This document shows, piece by piece, positions 6,175-7,856 of a DNA stretch of 7,856 bases. The translations under genes and the position numbers were made by a program. This DNA is from Oscillospiraceae bacterium (GTDB lineage Bacteria > Bacillota > Clostridia > Oscillospirales > Ruminococcaceae), in contig JAHHUA010000078.1 of NCBI GenBank assembly GCA_020024235.1, positions 1 through 7,856 of the forward strand, written 5' to 3'. Under the pieces are notes generated by a model. The model ran no database searches, was not told the origin of the DNA, and saw nothing but the letters and a program-made list of their open reading frames with translations. The number at the start of each line of letters is the position of its first letter. Within the stretch, counting starts at the first letter, position 1.

Positions 6175-7359
6175 ATGAACAAAACAAAACTTTTAGCATT
6201 GCTTTTGAGTGCTGCTATGATTACAGGCTCATTAGTGGGATGCGGAAACGACCAAAAAACACCTGATGCAAACGGAGAAGCTTCTCAAATTTCTTCCTCA
6301 CAATCAAGTGAAACATCTTCTGCTTCTGTTACCGAAACCAAGATTGAGTACACAAATGCTTTTTCAATCGAAACAATGGAAAACGGTATCAAAAAGGTTA
6401 AAGACGGCGAAAACAGAGAACTTATTCTTGTGCCAAAGGAAATAGAAGTACCATCTGAATATGCCGACAGCATCGTTATAAAAACACCTGTAGAAAGAGC
6501 AGTATTCCTTTCTTCTACACAAGTTTGCTCACTTCGTCCACTCAACAAAGATGAAATTTTTAAACATGTTGCAGGTGTAAACGGTGGTGCTGAACAATGG
6601 GATGCCATTCCTCAAATTAAACAAGGTGTTACCGATGGCAGCATTAAGAATGTAGGCGGTGATATGGGTGAACCTGACTATGAACTTCTTGCAAGCATTA
6701 ACCCTGATATTGTATTTGTTTACACAGGTTCATATCCTCAAACAGACATAATTGAAAAACTTAAAGAACTTGGTATTAACTATGCTGTAGACAATGAATA
6801 TATGGAAAAAGATTACCTTGCTCGTATGGAATGGGCTAAATTCATTCTTACATTCTTTAACGAAGATGAAGCCGCAAATAACCTTATGAACAATGTAAAC
6901 ACAAATATTGACAATATGAAAAAAACAATAGAAGGGCTTAAAAAACCAAAAGTTGTTTTTGCAAGTGAATACAATGGTATGATTAATGTTTCCAATTCTG
7001 ACAGCTGGCTTGGTAATATGATTAAAGATGCAGGAGGCGAATCTGTATTTGAAGGTGTTCCAGATGATGGTTTGAGCCTTTCTTTGGAAGACTTCATCGT
7101 TAAAGCTAATGAAGCAGACATAATTGTATATACTTCCACACCTAAATGGATGCCTAATATGGAAGCTCTCCTTGAAAAAATCCCTCAACTTGCAGACTGT
7201 GAAGCTGTAAAAAAAGGTAACTTATGGCAGTACACTGATTCTTTCTGGATGGGTATTGACCGATCTGATATAATGGCTGAAGATATGGCTGCTATTTTCT
7301 ATCCTGAAAAATATGAAGGCAGAGAACTTCAATTCTTTGTTAAAGTTGCTGATAAGTAA
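6175..7359 (+). CDS. btuF: Corrinoid-binding lipoprotein of the ABC importer (BtuF-type, periplasmic-binding-protein family 2)
   Basis: This 394-residue protein would capture the corrinoid outside the membrane and deliver it to the permease. The signal sequence 1-22 ends in the lipobox LVGC, with Cys23 as the lipid anchor. A Ser/Thr/Glu-rich tether covers about 24-56. The two-lobed binding domain follows: NVGGDMGEPDYELLASINPDIVFVY-type sequence (159-183) is typical of the family, a linking helix runs about 211-250, and the second lobe holds PKVVFASEYNGMINV (258-272), DSWLGNMIKDAGG (276-288) and ADIIVYTSTPKW (314-325). The ATG has an ideal AAGGAG (6161-6166) 8 nt upstream, the best ribosome binding site in the operon. 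Leucine codons are mostly CTT and isoleucine mostly ATT, unlike the ATA-rich upstream genes, which suggests high expression. Specificity is inferred from the operon; haem or siderophore binding is the alternative. Confidence 0.9.
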   Translation: MNKTKLLALLLSAAMITGSLVGCGNDQKTPDANGEASQISSSQSSETSSASVTETKIEYTNAFSIETMENGIKKVKDGENRELILVPKEIEVPSEYADSIVIKTPVERAVFLSSTQVCSLRPLNKDEIFKHVAGVNGGAEQWDAIPQIKQGVTDGSIKNVGGDMGEPDYELLASINPDIVFVYTGSYPQTDIIEKLKELGINYAVDNEYMEKDYLARMEWAKFILTFFNEDEAANNLMNNVNTNIDNMKKTIEGLKKPKVVFASEYNGMINVSNSDSWLGNMIKDAGGESVFEGVPDDGLSLSLEDFIVKANEADIIVYTSTPKWMPNMEALLEKIPQLADCEAVKKGNLWQYTDSFWMGIDRSDIMAEDMAAIFYPEKYEGRELQFFVKVADK

Positions 7360-7386
7360 TTTTTAATCAAATAAAATTTAAAACTG

Positions 7387-7440
7387 AATATACTGCGAAA
7401 GTTAATAATTTATTTAGCTTTCGCAGTATATTTAATTTAC
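7387..7440 (+). terminator. Strong Rho-independent terminator of the corrinoid operon
   Basis: AATATACTGCGAAAG (7387-7401) pairs perfectly with CTTTCGCAGTATATT (7418-7432), and inner pairing extends the stem to about 19 bp with an 8-nt loop. A T-rich tail (TTTAATTT) follows. On the opposite strand the stem is followed by a looser T-rich run, so it may also work in reverse. It lies 27 nt after the binding-protein stop codon. Confidence 0.88.
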
Positions 7441-7483
7441 AGCGTAATTTCCCGTAAATTTTAGAAAAAGAGGAACAAAATAA

Positions 7484-7834
7484 ATAAAAAGGCTGATTTT
7501 TCATTTTACGGCAGTTTTAGTACAGGAAAAAATTAAAAATGCTTATATAGGGAATATGATTAATTCCAAAATATGTCGAGTACTTATAAGTGGAAAAAAG
7601 TACACGGAAATATCTGCTTTAGTAAGAGGACTTTCAGATATTTGCGAAAAAAATAGCAGAACTTTCTCTTAATGCAATAGAGAACATACTCTTAGCTTCC
7701 ATTTAACTTTGAACCTGCAAAAAAAATTGGAGTTTAGTATATTAGCTAAAGTTCACAATAAAATTTTATATGTTGATGAAATAACCTTTCTATCTGATAA
7801 CATTGTAAAAATATTGCTAGATGTGGCATCATAA
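7484..7834 (+). pseudogene. Possible decayed coding sequence of unknown identity
   Basis: One plus-strand frame is open for 62 codons (7484-7669), is broken by a single TAA (7670-7672), and is open again for 53 codons up to TAA at 7832-7834. The reading contains protein-like runs such as KYTEISALVRGLSDICEKN and KILYVDEITFLSDNIVKIL. I recognise no family. No ribosome binding site with a well-placed start codon is visible; the only in-frame ATG, at 7556, has AGGG too close to it. Such long open runs are unusual in DNA this AT-rich, but chance is not excluded. The rest of 7360-7856 shows only the terminator at 7387-7440. Confidence 0.25.
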
Positions 7835-7856
7835 GAAATATGCACAGTGGAAACAG

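Noticed and set aside
6730..7188. Overlapping minus-strand open frames opposite the binding-protein gene
   Set aside because: Two antisense frames of 152 and 108 codons mirror the conserved coding strand and show no independent start signals or motifs.

Overview
The window looks like chromosomal DNA from a low-GC Gram-positive anaerobe, most likely a member of the Clostridia (Eubacteriales). The evidence is strong AT bias, AGGAG-type ribosome binding sites, Gram-positive-style lipoprotein signals and a clostridial-type YolD/Y-family polymerase pair. This placement is an inference from gene content; no rRNA or other marker gene is present.

Left part (1-2552, minus strand): a Y-family translesion DNA polymerase of the UvrX/UmuC-like group, then a YolD-like protein, then the start of an unidentified lipoprotein that runs off the left edge. 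The three genes are closely spaced (17 and 15 nt gaps) and probably share one transcript. It starts from a good promoter at 2598-2626. I see no canonical LexA box.

Middle (2553-3142): a 590-nt divergent intergenic region. It holds the polymerase promoter on the minus strand. On the plus strand it holds a promoter, a complete adenosylcobalamin-type riboswitch (P1 arms 2794-2803 and 2982-2992, B12 box 2967-2983) and an intrinsic terminator (3078-3118) that is the likely expression platform. A second consensus-like promoter (3044-3072) lies between aptamer and terminator and could start transcripts that escape the switch.

Right part (3143-7359, plus strand): a corrinoid salvage operon. It encodes an ATP:corrinoid adenosyltransferase (CobO/CobA/BtuR type), a BtuC/FecCD-family permease, a BtuD/FecE-family ATPase with an extra C-terminal domain of about 145 residues, and a lipoprotein substrate-binding protein (BtuF type). 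Together they would capture a corrinoid outside the cell, import it and attach the adenosyl ligand, under feedback from the riboswitch. The binding-protein gene is set apart by 214 nt of inverted repeats and a possible private promoter containing a perfect 15-bp palindrome. It ends at a strong terminator.

Right end (7441-7856): no intact gene. One plus-strand frame is open for 62 and then 53 codons around a single TAA, which may be a decayed gene, but I do not recognise the product.

I found no CRISPR array, tRNA, rRNA, insertion sequence or obviously new defence system. The least explained items are the ATPase C-terminal domain, the second promoter inside the riboswitch leader and the palindrome ahead of the binding-protein gene.
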